DNA of 64,000 nt from Pseudomonadota bacterium (GCA_036141575.1 JAYZXF010000011.1:1-64000), one strand, 5' to 3'; positions 34,234-43,427 are shown, counted from the first letter of the stretch. Notes: generated by a model not told the origin, from the sequence alone. A program made the numbers and translations.

Positions 34234-35013
34234 ATGGCATCTGTACTTGCAGAGCATTTGGTTGAGAAGGCCTATTACATTAAAGGCAGTGACGAGCCTG
34301 AACGTAGTGGGCATGGAGAATGTCTACATTACGTTTTTGAACACTACATCAAAGCTCTGAGAGCAAACCCTCGCCTTAACCGCAAAAATGCCTCTAAAAA
34401 GGCTCAAAATGCGCTTGAGAGGTTTTTTAAACATGAAAATGCAAAAGGGTTCCTTACGCTTCATAAAAGTACTCAGCGTTCTGATATGTGGACAGTGAAG
34501 GAAATTAAGCGTTGGGCGATGAAATGTCTGGAGAAACTCATCAAATGGTTTAAGAAGAACCAGATTGTTTGGATTGAAGAAGAGATGTCTCTCTCTTTTG
34601 AGGTCGATAATGATGATGGTACGGTAACTGGTTATAACCTTGGACGCCCCGACCTTGTGGGGTATAGCGCAAAAACTGGTAGATATATTGTGATGGATTA
34701 TAAAACCTCGCAAAAATCTCTCAGTGAGCGTCTGAGCTCAAGTGTTGTGCACCAATTGCTTAAGCATGCGTTGGGGCTTCATCTGTATTTTAAAAAGCAA
34801 AAACCTGTTAAACACCTTCTTGAGGTAGAGACGGTTGCTCTGTTTTTTACAGTCAGCAAAAAGAAGCCTGACTTCAAACCGCGTTTCCATCAGGTTCATA
34901 ACCCGTTTGAATTGTTTCGCCGTAAAGGGCAAAGCTGGCGGCGCCGTCAACGGCGCTATAAACCGCTCGTCAAAAATTTCTCGAAGGCACGTTATGTGCC
35001 AGCCAAGCGATAA
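34234..35013 (+). CDS. PD-(D/E)XK (RecB/Cas4-like) nuclease
   Basis: This 259-residue protein starts at the ATG at 34234, with AGAAGTGG upstream; a GTG at 34222 is possible. The nuclease core is visible: GRPDLVG with the motif Asp near residue 140, then IVMDYKTSQKS with Asp155 and Lys157. This is the PD...DxK signature of RecB-family exonuclease domains, with a Q-bearing QLLKHALGLHLYF helix behind it as motif QxxxY-like. No Cys cluster for an iron-sulfur centre is seen. The C-terminus is strongly basic (RRKGQSWRRRQRRYK). It has its own promoter and terminator and lies at the border between the secretion locus and housekeeping genes. Confidence 0.75.
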   Translation: MASVLAEHLVEKAYYIKGSDEPERSGHGECLHYVFEHYIKALRANPRLNRKNASKKAQNALERFFKHENAKGFLTLHKSTQRSDMWTVKEIKRWAMKCLEKLIKWFKKNQIVWIEEEMSLSFEVDNDDGTVTGYNLGRPDLVGYSAKTGRYIVMDYKTSQKSLSERLSSSVVHQLLKHALGLHLYFKKQKPVKHLLEVETVALFFTVSKKKPDFKPRFHQVHNPFELFRRKGQSWRRRQRRYKPLVKNFSKARYVPAKR

Positions 35014-35047
35014 GACAAGACCCTCCGTAAGGAGGGTCTTGTCCTCT
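35014..35047 (+). terminator. Hairpin terminator after the nuclease gene
   Basis: GACAAGACCCTCC (35014-35026) and GGAGGGTCTTGTC (35031-35043) form a perfect 13-bp stem with a GTAA loop. The T-rich tail is weak (CTCTTTA). Confidence 0.75.
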
Positions 35048-35062
35048 TTAGGGATGTAGGTC

Positions 35063-35323
35063 TTATGCCGTTGCAGTCCTAAATGGTGTGGCTTGCACTG
35101 GCTGTTTTGGTGTTATACGAGAGGAGCTAAAGTTCGCGACATGGTCCAACACTTTGGTGAGCTCATGGGTAGTATAAGCTGTGTGCACTGTGTAGCGCGG
35201 TGTTGGGTATTTGTTTTGAACTGAAGAGACTGCGAGGCTGTGAGCGCCTTTCATCTGCATCGTTGTGGTGACAAATTCTTCACCAGTTTTATTGTTACGG
35301 ATAAAAACAACATATCGTTCCAT
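35063..35323 (-). CDS. Small hypothetical protein
   Basis: This 86-residue protein begins MERYVVFIRNNKTGEEFVTT. The start is fixed by a very strong AGAGGAGGA sequence a few bases upstream of the ATG at 35323; an upstream in-frame start adds 13 residues without support. It is basic and has no membrane segment or recognised motif. The N-terminal half could form a small beta sheet. It is convergent with the nuclease gene, and the hairpin at 35014-35043 lies just downstream of its stop and could act for both genes. Function unknown. Confidence 0.6.
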   Translation of the reverse strand: MERYVVFIRNNKTGEEFVTTTMQMKGAHSLAVSSVQNKYPTPRYTVHTAYTTHELTKVLDHVANFSSSRITPKQPVQATPFRTATA

Positions 35324-35445
35324 GTCTATCCTCCTCTTTTGTATATGTTTAGTATGTTGCATGCCTAAATTTTAGGCAAGAGGGGGCAAGGCGAACATGT
35401 AAGGGTATGTCTCTTTCTCGTCACAGTTTTTAGGGGTGTAAAAAA

Positions 35446-35468
35446 GGGCAGCATCAGCTGCCCTTTTT
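35446..35468 (-). terminator. Terminator after the AI-2E family permease gene
   Basis: GGGCAGC (35446-35452) and GCTGCCC (35457-35463) form a stem with an ATCA loop. On the minus strand it is followed by a T6 run. The T5 on the + side may make it act in both directions. Confidence 0.8.
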
Positions 35469-35469
35469 G

Positions 35470-36498
35470 TTATTGGCTTTCGTGCCATTTCTCAATCACA
35501 AACGGAATGAGAACAGAGGCAAAAATTGCAAATGGGACAGCGAGCATCATGCCCAGCAGTCCAAACTGATGTCCACCTGCCATAAGGGCAAATACAATAG
35601 CGACAGGGCCAAGGCCTGTTCGGTCTCCAATAATTTTAGGTGTCACCACGTAGCCTTCTAATATTTGACCAAGAGAGAAGACAACAGCAAGGCCAATGTA
35701 TGGCACCCAGCTTTCAATACCAAACTGTGCAAAAGCGACAAGGAAAGATGTTACACAACCGAGCAGCATGCCAACAAATGGAATGAAAGATAGGAAGCCT
35801 GTAAGTAGGCCAAGCATAAACCCGTTGTTAAGGCCTACCATGATCAGGCCAATGGCGTAAAATATTCCTAGAAGTGAGCATACAATCATTTGGCCACGCA
35901 GGAAGCCTGCAAGTTTGTAATCAATCTTGCCTGCAAGGTTACGTACTGTTTTACGCCAATCTTTTGGGAGCTTGTTTTCAGCATTCTCAAGAATACCTGG
36001 CCAGTCTTTCAGGGTAAAGTAGAGAACAAACGGCGTTAGGATAAACATCATGGCAAAGCCAACAACACTGTTGAGTGACAGGAAGATGTTTTTAGCGACA
36101 GTTGTAAAGAATGACACAATAAATGATGTGTAGTTTTCAAGCATAGCCATTAGGCTTGCACGCTCAAGTGATAAGTTAAGGCGATCTGCAATTTCCCAAA
36201 TATAAAGCTCAATGCTTGTTAGGTTAAAGGCATTATCAGCGCTTAAATCTGTAATGAGCCCACCAAGAACTGGCAGGAAGAAAAGAGGGATGCACATGAA
36301 CACGCAGATGCTGATGAAAACCCAAAAGAGCGAGCTGCCACTGTTGCCCATGTAGCGAATTGTTTTTTCATGCATCGGGTAAAGGATGTAAGCAATAATC
36401 AGTGCAGCAATAAATGGTGTGAGCACTGGTGAAAATAGATAAAGCGCACCAATAAATGCGGCAAAGACAAAGAAAGTTGTCGTAATAGCTTTGTTCAT
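35470..36498 (-). CDS. AI-2E family / PerM-type transporter
   Basis: This is a 342-residue membrane protein with about seven to eight hydrophobic segments. The N-terminal pair (ITTTFFVFAAFIGALYLFSP, then FIAALIIAYILYPMHE) and the C-terminal FIPFVGMLLGCVTSFLVA and GPVAIVFALMAGGHQFGLLG segments are typical of the PF01594 family. Substrates of the family vary and are mostly unknown; PerM naming does not imply AI-2 transport. The gene is divergent from SURF1, with 77 bases between the two starts. Confidence 0.88.
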   Translation of the reverse strand: MNKAITTTFFVFAAFIGALYLFSPVLTPFIAALIIAYILYPMHEKTIRYMGNSGSSLFWVFISICVFMCIPLFFLPVLGGLITDLSADNAFNLTSIELYIWEIADRLNLSLERASLMAMLENYTSFIVSFFTTVAKNIFLSLNSVVGFAMMFILTPFVLYFTLKDWPGILENAENKLPKDWRKTVRNLAGKIDYKLAGFLRGQMIVCSLLGIFYAIGLIMVGLNNGFMLGLLTGFLSFIPFVGMLLGCVTSFLVAFAQFGIESWVPYIGLAVVFSLGQILEGYVVTPKIIGDRTGLGPVAIVFALMAGGHQFGLLGMMLAVPFAIFASVLIPFVIEKWHESQ

Positions 36499-36575
36499 GT
36501 TTGAACCCTTTTCTTGTACAAATGGTCTGGCTCATAGTACTGTTTTTAAAACATCAAGGAAAGAGAAAGTCATTC

Positions 36576-37295
36576 ATGCGTTTTTACGTGGGTCTTGTAT
36601 TATCATTTATTGTTTTTGCGACTGCTGAATATACCGTGGTTAACTTGGGTGTATGGCAATGGAACCGTATGCATGAAAAAGATGCGCAAAGGCAAGCTTA
36701 TGAAGATGCCTTGAAAGGGGATTATAAACCTTTTGATGGTCGCTTTACTGAGTTCACACCTGTACGTGTTGCTGGCCAGTGGTCAAAAGAGCCGGAAAAG
36801 TACCTTGCTAATATTCGCAGCGAAACAGGTATGCGCCGTGGTTACCGTGTGGTGAAAGCTTTTCAAATTTCTCCAGTGCGCGATGTGTTGGTTGATGTGG
36901 GTTGGGTCTCTGAACTGCCTCAAACACCTCTTATGCCATCTGGTGAAGCGGCTGTTCTGCGAGGTATTATTCAAAATTATCCTGAGCGCAAAGGGTGGAT
37001 CTCTGGCCCAACAGAAGGGGGTGAAGAGGGGACACTTCTTTTCTTTGATCCATTAGCTGTAGAGCAAAGTCAGGGTGTGGTGAGGGAGCCTGTTTATGTG
37101 CAATTGACGCAAAATGCGCATGCAGATATTTATGCCTTTCATACGCCGTTTCCAGATAGTTCACAGCACTTAGAATATATGCTGACATGGTTTATCATCG
37201 CGACCATTTGGCCACTTATGTATATTTTTGCCGTTATGAACGCTTTCTCGAGAGGGCGGCGCGGACGTCAGCAGGTGTCGCAAGCTTCGTCATAA
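36576..37295 (+). CDS. SURF1-like cytochrome oxidase assembly protein
   Basis: This is a 239-residue protein from the ATG at 36576, which follows AAGGAAAGAGAAAG; the open frame upstream to 36501 lacks support. It has an N-terminal membrane helix followed by GVWQWNRMHEKDAQ (the G-WQ-R-K signature of SURF1), periplasmic strands with the PVRVAGQW-type and VDVGWVSELPQ segments, and a C-terminal HLEYMLTWFIIATIWP helix, all in the family order. It acts in maturation of heme-copper cytochrome c oxidase. The last 62 bases overlap the convergent murJ gene. Confidence 0.82.
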   Translation: MRFYVGLVLSFIVFATAEYTVVNLGVWQWNRMHEKDAQRQAYEDALKGDYKPFDGRFTEFTPVRVAGQWSKEPEKYLANIRSETGMRRGYRVVKAFQISPVRDVLVDVGWVSELPQTPLMPSGEAAVLRGIIQNYPERKGWISGPTEGGEEGTLLFFDPLAVEQSQGVVREPVYVQLTQNAHADIYAFHTPFPDSSQHLEYMLTWFIIATIWPLMYIFAVMNAFSRGRRGRQQVSQASS

Positions 37296-38787
37296 AGACA
37301 GTTGCAACAAATACACCGCAAGCTAGCGTAATAACGCTGAAGAGTCGAATGACTGCAATAAGCTTGCTTTCTGCAGCTGGAATGATGATAGAAAACCCAA
37401 ACAGGAAAATAGCCATAATAATTGCTGGGAATACGCTTTTAGCAAGCCCTGGGATCAGTGTGCTCACAGGCATAAGTGGTACGCGCTTCTTTCTTCTGAG
37501 GAGGTAAATCTGTACACCTGCATTGAGCCAGCCACAAATACCAGTCGCAAGTGCAATACCAACATGCGCAAGGTGTTGCATGAGGATAAGGTTGAGAATC
37601 ACATTACAGATCAGGATAAAGATACTGATGTAGAAGGGCGTTTTTGTATCTTCTGATGCATAAAACGCAGTGAGCGTCACTTTACTTAGAATAAAAGCGG
37701 GGAGACCAATGCTGTAACCCATCATGGCCAGCGCACTTTGGCGCACAGATTCATCACCAAATGCACCATGTCCAAATAGAGTACCCATAAGGTCAAAGGC
37801 AAGGAAAAGCAGCCCTACCATCGCGGCGCTTCCAAGCATAAGCCCGAAGATCAAGGCATTGAAGAATGTTGTTCTAATTTCCTCCCAGTCTTCACGTTTT
37901 AGGGCACGTGAAAAGTGCGGGAGCAGGACTGTCGCCATAGCGACACCAATCAGTGAAAGTGGAAGTTGGTAAAATCTATTGGCGTAGTTAAGGTATGAAA
38001 TTGCACTTTCGCCAAGGTAAGATGCGAGGTGCATATCAATGATAAAGCTGAGTTGTAAAATGCCGACCGCCATAGCAGCAGGGCCAAGGCGTCTAAAGAA
38101 TGGTTTAAGCTCTTTGTGTGTGCGTGACTCAGGCTTATGGAGTCTAAGTGGGGTTTTCTTGAGGGCGTAAGCCATGTAACCAAACTGCATGATTCCAGCA
38201 ATTGGAAGACCAATAGCACCGGCGAGTGCTGGATTAATGCCTCCATAAGGAAGAGTAACAAGTGTAGAAATAAGGGCTACGTTAAATAAAATTGGCATTG
38301 AGGCGTACGCGCTAAATCTGCCAATTGTGTTGCACATGCTACCAATCAGGCTGGCTGCAGAAATAAAGATAATGTAAGGGAAGGTGATGCGCCCAAGGAA
38401 GACCGTCATCTCCATAACATCAGGCTGGTTCTTCATGCCAGGAGCAATGATCGTTCCGATAATCCAAGGCATAAACATCCATGCCAGAACAGTAATGAGG
38501 CTCAAACTCAGCATAAGAATAACAAAAATAAGGCTCGCAAACTTACTTGAAGCGTCTGCGCCGTCCCCTTCATGAATGCGTGAAAAGATTGGCACAAAGG
38601 ATACGTTAAAGGCGCCTTCAGCAAACAGTCTGCGTAGGAGGTTTGGAAGGGTTAGGGCTACAAAGAATGCATCTGCGGCACCGCCTGTTCCAAGCTTGCC
38701 AGCAATCACCATATCTCTCACGAAGCCAGAAATACGTGAAGCAAAAGTCCAAAGGCTAACAACAAGAGAAGATTTTAAAATCGACAT
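37234..38787 (-). CDS. murJ: Lipid II flippase MurJ
   Basis: This 517-residue polytopic protein (about 14 membrane segments) starts MSILKSSLVVSLWTFASRIS and continues with GFVRDMVIAGKLG, the MurJ/MviN signature containing the conserved Arg residues of the central cavity. ADAFFVALTLPNLLRRLFAEG follows as in all members. It moves lipid II across the inner membrane for peptidoglycan synthesis. It follows mutS by 16 bases on the same strand. Its 3' end overlaps the end of the convergent SURF1 gene by 62 bases. Confidence 0.95.
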   Translation of the reverse strand: MSILKSSLVVSLWTFASRISGFVRDMVIAGKLGTGGAADAFFVALTLPNLLRRLFAEGAFNVSFVPIFSRIHEGDGADASSKFASLIFVILMLSLSLITVLAWMFMPWIIGTIIAPGMKNQPDVMEMTVFLGRITFPYIIFISAASLIGSMCNTIGRFSAYASMPILFNVALISTLVTLPYGGINPALAGAIGLPIAGIMQFGYMAYALKKTPLRLHKPESRTHKELKPFFRRLGPAAMAVGILQLSFIIDMHLASYLGESAISYLNYANRFYQLPLSLIGVAMATVLLPHFSRALKREDWEEIRTTFFNALIFGLMLGSAAMVGLLFLAFDLMGTLFGHGAFGDESVRQSALAMMGYSIGLPAFILSKVTLTAFYASEDTKTPFYISIFILICNVILNLILMQHLAHVGIALATGICGWLNAGVQIYLLRRKKRVPLMPVSTLIPGLAKSVFPAIIMAIFLFGFSIIIPAAESKLIAVIRLFSVITLACGVFVATVFMTKLATPADVRAALSRKRS

Positions 38788-38803
38788 GGGTGATTTTCAG
38801 CCT

Positions 38804-41398
38804 TTAATTTTTTGCAAGCGTTTTTAAATTGTAGAGCATGTCATGCGCTTGCTTAGGTGTCATTTCATCTAGTGAAAGAGCCATAATTTGTGTTTCAAGT
38901 TCGCTTGGTTCTTGTTTATCTGGCTCTGGTTGAGCTTCAAAAAGGGGCAGATCAGCAGGGGATAGGTTTTTACCCGTACCTGATGCTTTTTCTAGTTTGT
39001 TGAGAATGCGGTCTGCACGCTGTGTCAGGCTTGCTGGCATGCCAGCAAGTTTAGCAACATGGATCCCGTAAGAGCGTGGTGCTTGGCCTTCAACAACTTT
39101 ATAGAGGAAGGTGATTGTATTCTTCCATTCTTTTACGCTTACTGAGTGATTTTCAATATCAGGGTAAGTATCGCTCAGTGTTGTGAGTTCGTGGTAGTGG
39201 GTTGCAAAGAGTCCACGTGCTTTCACATTGGTCATTAAATGTTCTACACAGGCCCATGCAATTGACAGCCCATCATATGTAGCAGTCCCTCGACCAATTT
39301 CATCAAGAAGGATAAGGCTACGATCTGTGGCGTTGTTCATGATTGAGGCTGTCTCAACCATTTCCACCATAAATGTTGATTGGCCATGTGCAAGGTCATC
39401 GCCGCTGCCAAGGCGCGTAAAGATGCGATCTACGATACCAATATGCGCACTTTCAGCAGGGACATATAGGCCCATGTGGGCAAGTAGAGTGATGAGAGCA
39501 TTTTGGCGCAGGAATGTCGACTTACCAGCCATGTTGGGTCCGGTAATCAGCCAAAGTTTTCCATCTGAAAGCGTTGTATCATTAGCAATAAAGTTTTTCA
39601 CAGATTGTTCAACCACAACGTGGCGGCCGCCTTTAATATCAAACGTACGGCTGTCATCTACTGTTGGGCATACGTAATGATTATCACGTGCAAGGACGGC
39701 ACCTGAAGCAAGGGCATCTAGTGTTCCTAGCGCATTTGCAAGGAGAGAAAGCTCTGACGTGTAAGTAAGAACAAGGTCTGAGAGCTCTTCAAAAATTTCT
39801 AGTTCGCGACGTGTTGTTTCTGTTTCTGCGCTGGCAAGATCACGTTCAAGTGTCATCAGCTCAGGTAGAGAAAAGCGCTGTGCGTTTGTTGTTGTTTGGC
39901 GGTGGATATAGTGCTCAGGCACTTTATCTGTTTGCCCTTTGCTGACCTCTAGGAAGTAACCCCACACTTTATTGTACTTCACCTTGAGAGTGGTGATGCC
40001 TGTGAGCGCTTTCTGCTCTTCTTCTAAATTGCGAATGAGAGAAAGGCCATTTTCAGCAAGGTCAGTATATTTATCAAGTTCCGCGCAGAAGCCTTTTTTC
40101 ACAAACCCACCATCACGTGCAAGAAGTGGTAAACCGTCTTCTTCAAGTGCTGAAGATAGTTTAGTTTGTAGTTTTTCAAAACCTGAGAGGTGTTTTGTAA
40201 TAAGGCTAAATAGCTCTGCTTCTTCTGATTTTTTTAGGGCATCAGAGAGGGCAGGGAGGTTTGCCAGCGTCTTTTGGAACATATCTAGATCACGCGGGCC
40301 AGAGCGTCCAAGTGAAAGACGTGTAAGGGCACGGGCAATGTCGCATGTGCTTTTCAGGTGGGTCTGAATATCAGTGAGGGCTGTGCTATGACGGGTAAGC
40401 CAGCCAATTGCGTCTTGGCGTGCCTTGATTTGCCCTGCATTACTGAGCGGGTTTTGCAGCCAACTTGCAAGGGTTCTGGCACCGGCTGCGCTGGTTGTTT
40501 TATTAATGGTGTGGTAAACGCTGCCTTTTTTCTCGCCTTTTTGCGTGTACATCAGTTCAAGCGTTTCGCGTGTTGGAGCGTCCATTTTTAGCCCGTCAGC
40601 AACAGTGGCTTTGGTTGGCGCGTTTAGTTTTGGTGGTTTACCGATGTTTGTGCTTGTTGCGTAACCGACAAGGGCACCAAATGTTTTAATATGGTCGTCG
40701 CTATCAAGCCCGAGTGAAAATAATGATTGTGTGTTATAGGCAGCTTTTAGAGCGTCAGTTGCTGCCATTTCATCAAAGTAAAAGTCATGAACACTGAGCA
40801 AAAACTTAAACGATGTTTGGAATGGTTTTAGCGTACCTTCAAGCTCTGTTGGAATAAGAACTTCAGATGGTGCAAGTTGGGAAATTTCTGTGCTGAGCAT
40901 ACCCTCAGAAACTGTTTTGACGCCACATTCACCTGTTGAAATGTCTGCATAAGCCATATCAAGTTTACCTGTGCGTGGTGAAAACAGGCTGACAATGTAG
41001 TTGCTTTCATCTGCTTTGAGCATGGCATCTTCAGTGAGTGTACCTTTGGTGTAAAGACGGGTGACATCACGTTTTACGAGTGCTTTAGCGCCGCCGCGGG
41101 CTTTTGCTTCAGCTGGTGTTTCAACCTGTTCGCAAAGGGCGACTTTATAGCCTTCCTCTACAAGGGTTGCAATGTAACCTTCAGCAGCGTGGAAAGGTAC
41201 GCCGCACATAGGAATACCTTCATCGCCTTCCTTAGATGAGCGTCTGCGTGTCAGTGTGATGCTGAGCACTGAAGATGCGATAAGCGCATCATCAAAAAAC
41301 ATTTCATAAAAATCACCCATGCGATACATCAGAAGTGTATCTGGGTGCTCGGCTTTAATGGCCTTGTACTGCTGCATCATTGGGGTGTCTTTACTCAT
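38804..41398 (-). CDS. mutS: DNA mismatch repair protein MutS
   Basis: This is an 864-residue protein. The mismatch-recognition motif GDFYEMFFDDA is near residue 28, Walker A GPNMAGKSTF near residue 625 and Walker B ILLDEIGRGTATYDG near residue 700, followed by FATHYHELT. Length is standard for MutS. It recognises mispairs and signals to MutL. The C-terminus ends with the short MutS dimerisation helix pattern (SLDEMTPKQAHDMLYNLKTL). It is upstream of murJ in an apparent operon. Confidence 0.97.
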   Translation of the reverse strand: MSKDTPMMQQYKAIKAEHPDTLLMYRMGDFYEMFFDDALIASSVLSITLTRRRSSKEGDEGIPMCGVPFHAAEGYIATLVEEGYKVALCEQVETPAEAKARGGAKALVKRDVTRLYTKGTLTEDAMLKADESNYIVSLFSPRTGKLDMAYADISTGECGVKTVSEGMLSTEISQLAPSEVLIPTELEGTLKPFQTSFKFLLSVHDFYFDEMAATDALKAAYNTQSLFSLGLDSDDHIKTFGALVGYATSTNIGKPPKLNAPTKATVADGLKMDAPTRETLELMYTQKGEKKGSVYHTINKTTSAAGARTLASWLQNPLSNAGQIKARQDAIGWLTRHSTALTDIQTHLKSTCDIARALTRLSLGRSGPRDLDMFQKTLANLPALSDALKKSEEAELFSLITKHLSGFEKLQTKLSSALEEDGLPLLARDGGFVKKGFCAELDKYTDLAENGLSLIRNLEEEQKALTGITTLKVKYNKVWGYFLEVSKGQTDKVPEHYIHRQTTTNAQRFSLPELMTLERDLASAETETTRRELEIFEELSDLVLTYTSELSLLANALGTLDALASGAVLARDNHYVCPTVDDSRTFDIKGGRHVVVEQSVKNFIANDTTLSDGKLWLITGPNMAGKSTFLRQNALITLLAHMGLYVPAESAHIGIVDRIFTRLGSGDDLAHGQSTFMVEMVETASIMNNATDRSLILLDEIGRGTATYDGLSIAWACVEHLMTNVKARGLFATHYHELTTLSDTYPDIENHSVSVKEWKNTITFLYKVVEGQAPRSYGIHVAKLAGMPASLTQRADRILNKLEKASGTGKNLSPADLPLFEAQPEPDKQEPSELETQIMALSLDEMTPKQAHDMLYNLKTLAKN

Positions 41399-41502
41399 GG
41401 GCTCACGTTAGCATTTTCAGTTGTTTTTTACTACCCGTTTGTTTGTTCTGAATGAAAAGAAAATGTTTTGTTTTGATAGGGGAGGATAAAGGCATTAAGT
41501 GC

Positions 41503-41531
41503 AAAAAAGAACCCGTAGCAGGTGCTACGGG
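41503..41531 (-). terminator. Terminator after the exported hypothetical protein gene
   Basis: CCCGTAGCA (41512-41520) and TGCTACGGG (41523-41531) form a 9-bp stem. On the minus strand it is followed by TTCTTTTTT. Confidence 0.85.
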
Positions 41532-41558
41532 CCAAGTGTTGGGTGGTGTTTAGGGTTT

Positions 41559-42008
41559 TTAGGGCATGACAAAAGATGCGTGATCACCCAGGAAAGAGCC
41601 CCGAGCCGCATCTGATTGTGCGAGATAGGTTGCTGTGTTGCCCACAGTCTCGTTTTTATAACTGTCCAGAGCTTTATCAAAGGCAGCAGCAAGAATGTTT
41701 TGCTTCGCCGTTTCTTCCATGGCATCGAGGATGGCCATTTTCTCTGAGAATTTTTCTTTTAGAGTTTTCTCACGTTCTGTAATGAGCACACGTAGGGTAT
41801 AGCGCTCTTTAGGTGTGAGATTGTTTTGGTAGAGCTTTTGACGCTCTTCCGCGAGGCTGTAACGGCGCTCTGTAAAGGCCGTTTTAGCATCCGTCTTCAT
41901 TTTTTCGATAAATGAGAGATGATCGAGATATGTTCCAGCATGAGATGCATGACTTGCCAGCGTCATAGACGCAGTCGTAATCGCAAGTGTTAGGTACATA
42001 GATTTCAT
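41559..42008 (-). CDS. Exported hypothetical protein, helical
   Basis: From the ATG at 42008 the protein has 149 residues and begins MKSMYLTLAITTASMTLASHASHAG, a clear signal peptide; an upstream in-frame start would spoil it. The mature part is charged and helical, with a SLAEERQKLYQNNLTPKERYTLR segment and no cysteines. No family recognised. It is downstream of the exported nuclease gene on the same strand, with the nuclease terminator hairpin between them. Confidence 0.65.
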   Translation of the reverse strand: MKSMYLTLAITTASMTLASHASHAGTYLDHLSFIEKMKTDAKTAFTERRYSLAEERQKLYQNNLTPKERYTLRVLITEREKTLKEKFSEKMAILDAMEETAKQNILAAAFDKALDSYKNETVGNTATYLAQSDAARGSFLGDHASFVMP

Positions 42009-42073
42009 TTTACTGGAGCAATCCCTTCTCGTTCCACATTTGCTTATAGGGGGTGCAAAAAGCATCTGTATAC

Positions 42074-42115
42074 ATAAAACTGACAATTATGCGATTATTT
42101 TGATAAAATTGTCAG
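42074..42115 (-). terminator. Terminator overlapping the end of the SNase-like gene
   Basis: CTGACAATT (42080-42088) and AATTGTCAG (42107-42115) are perfect inverted copies. On the minus strand TTTTAT follows. The stem begins inside the coding end of the gene. Confidence 0.65.
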
Positions 42116-42877
42116 TTGTTGTGGGTGGGTGATAGAAATCATGGGGCCATTAATAGGGATGAGTTTCCCTCTCACAGTCACCTTTTTGCCTTGTAGACCT
42201 TTGAATTTTTGCAGGGTTTCTTTTGAGAAATTGCGTTTGTAACGGTCACTGATTTGAACGGTGAAGTCCTGACGCCAGTTTTTTCCAAAGTTAATATAAA
42301 ACTTGTCACCAACTTGATTGGCTTGGCTGACAGTGCCTTCTACAATGACAAACTCACCAATACGCTTTTCAAGGTTATAAAGATCTGACGCTTGGAATGT
42401 TCGCCATTTTTTATGTGACCACAGGCCTTTTTTCGCCTGCTGTGCTTTTGCTTCTTCAGCAAGTAGGGTGTCTACATGTTTGGTGTTTTCATGGAAGCTA
42501 TACACATGAGCCAGACCTTCTGACACGAGTGCTTTGTTGAGCCATAGGCCGTCTTTTGTATAAAGGTGGGCAAGCTCTCTACCAAACTTGTCGGTTTTTC
42601 TTTTGTCGTACTCTAAACGGACAGGCTTCCTATCTACAAGGCGCTCAAGTCTTGATTTAGCCTGATAGGCAAAAGGCTCTGCTTTACCATTCTTGTAGTT
42701 GATCTCTGGTGTGTTAATACCTAGAAGCCTCACTTTTTTACCGTTATTCAGGAGAACAGTATCTCCATCAAAAACAGATCTGACATAAAAATAGCCCTCA
42801 GGTGCGCTGTAAGCGTTTGGCATCCCTGCAACAAATAAAAGCAGAAGGAAAGTGAAGGTTTGTCTGATACGGTTCAT
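42095..42877 (-). CDS. Exported staphylococcal-nuclease-like (thermonuclease) protein
   Basis: This 260-residue protein has a signal peptide (RIRQTFTFLLLLFVAGMPNAYSA). The SNase core follows: VRSVFDGDTVLLNNGKKVRL, LGINTPEINY, VRLEYDKRKTDKFGRELAHLY and GLAHVYSF, containing the catalytic Arg/Glu pattern and the calcium-binding Asp residues. The last ~90 residues form a second OB-like domain (IGEFVIVEGTVSQANQVGDKF, then KKVTVRGKLIPINGPMISI), as in some exported bacterial nucleases. It likely degrades nucleic acid outside the cytoplasm. Confidence 0.88.
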   Translation of the reverse strand: MNRIRQTFTFLLLLFVAGMPNAYSAPEGYFYVRSVFDGDTVLLNNGKKVRLLGINTPEINYKNGKAEPFAYQAKSRLERLVDRKPVRLEYDKRKTDKFGRELAHLYTKDGLWLNKALVSEGLAHVYSFHENTKHVDTLLAEEAKAQQAKKGLWSHKKWRTFQASDLYNLEKRIGEFVIVEGTVSQANQVGDKFYINFGKNWRQDFTVQISDRYKRNFSKETLQKFKGLQGKKVTVRGKLIPINGPMISITHPQQLTILSK

Positions 42878-42941
42878 GTGGCTTGCAATCCTTTATTCTT
42901 AACGGCATTATAAGTGGGTTAAATGAAGAAAGAAAGTTTAT

Positions 42942-43427
42942 ATGGCGCTAAGAGCGGAAACATCAGCTGACAGAGCGAACGTAGCAACATTGATTGCGCG
43001 TACTTACGGAACTGCTGCGGCAGAGATTATCGAGAAAACAGGTATTCTGCGTGATGATGAAACGTTTGGTGAGCCGTATGGCTACGTTTGGGAAGAAGAG
43101 GGCACGCTAAAAGCCTACACGCTTTGCTCTCCAGTTGTAGAAGGTGGCTCAGTTGTGTTTATGGCACCGCTTGCTTTTGACCTTCTGGATGAGTCTTTCG
43201 ATTTCTCAGTTTTCCTTCCTGCTGTTTTTGACGGTGCTGAAAAGCGCGGCGTAGAAGCGATTGTGATTGCAGGTGACGCAGAGCAAAACGCTGAAGCCGG
43301 CTTTAAGCGCGCCACTGACATAGGTATGACATCAAACAAGAGCATCCCGGGTGGTGAGCTTCTTGTAAAACCTCTTGTGGACGGGTTTGTCGGTAAGGTG
43401 GATATTAAGCTGCCAGAAGCCCTATAG
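42942..43427 (+). CDS. GNAT-like N-acetyltransferase (YhbS-type)
   Basis: This is a 161-residue protein starting MALRAETSADRANVATLI, as in COG3153-type acetyltransferases. EAGFKRATDIGMTSNKSIPG and a C-terminal GFVGKVDIKLPEAL match the end of that family, where a helix is followed by a valine-rich strand. The acetyl-CoA loop (R/Q-x-x-G-x-G/A) is not clear, so activity is uncertain. It is convergent with ahcY, sharing a two-way terminator. Substrate unknown. Confidence 0.62.
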   Translation: MALRAETSADRANVATLIARTYGTAAAEIIEKTGILRDDETFGEPYGYVWEEEGTLKAYTLCSPVVEGGSVVFMAPLAFDLLDESFDFSVFLPAVFDGAEKRGVEAIVIAGDAEQNAEAGFKRATDIGMTSNKSIPGGELLVKPLVDGFVGKVDIKLPEAL

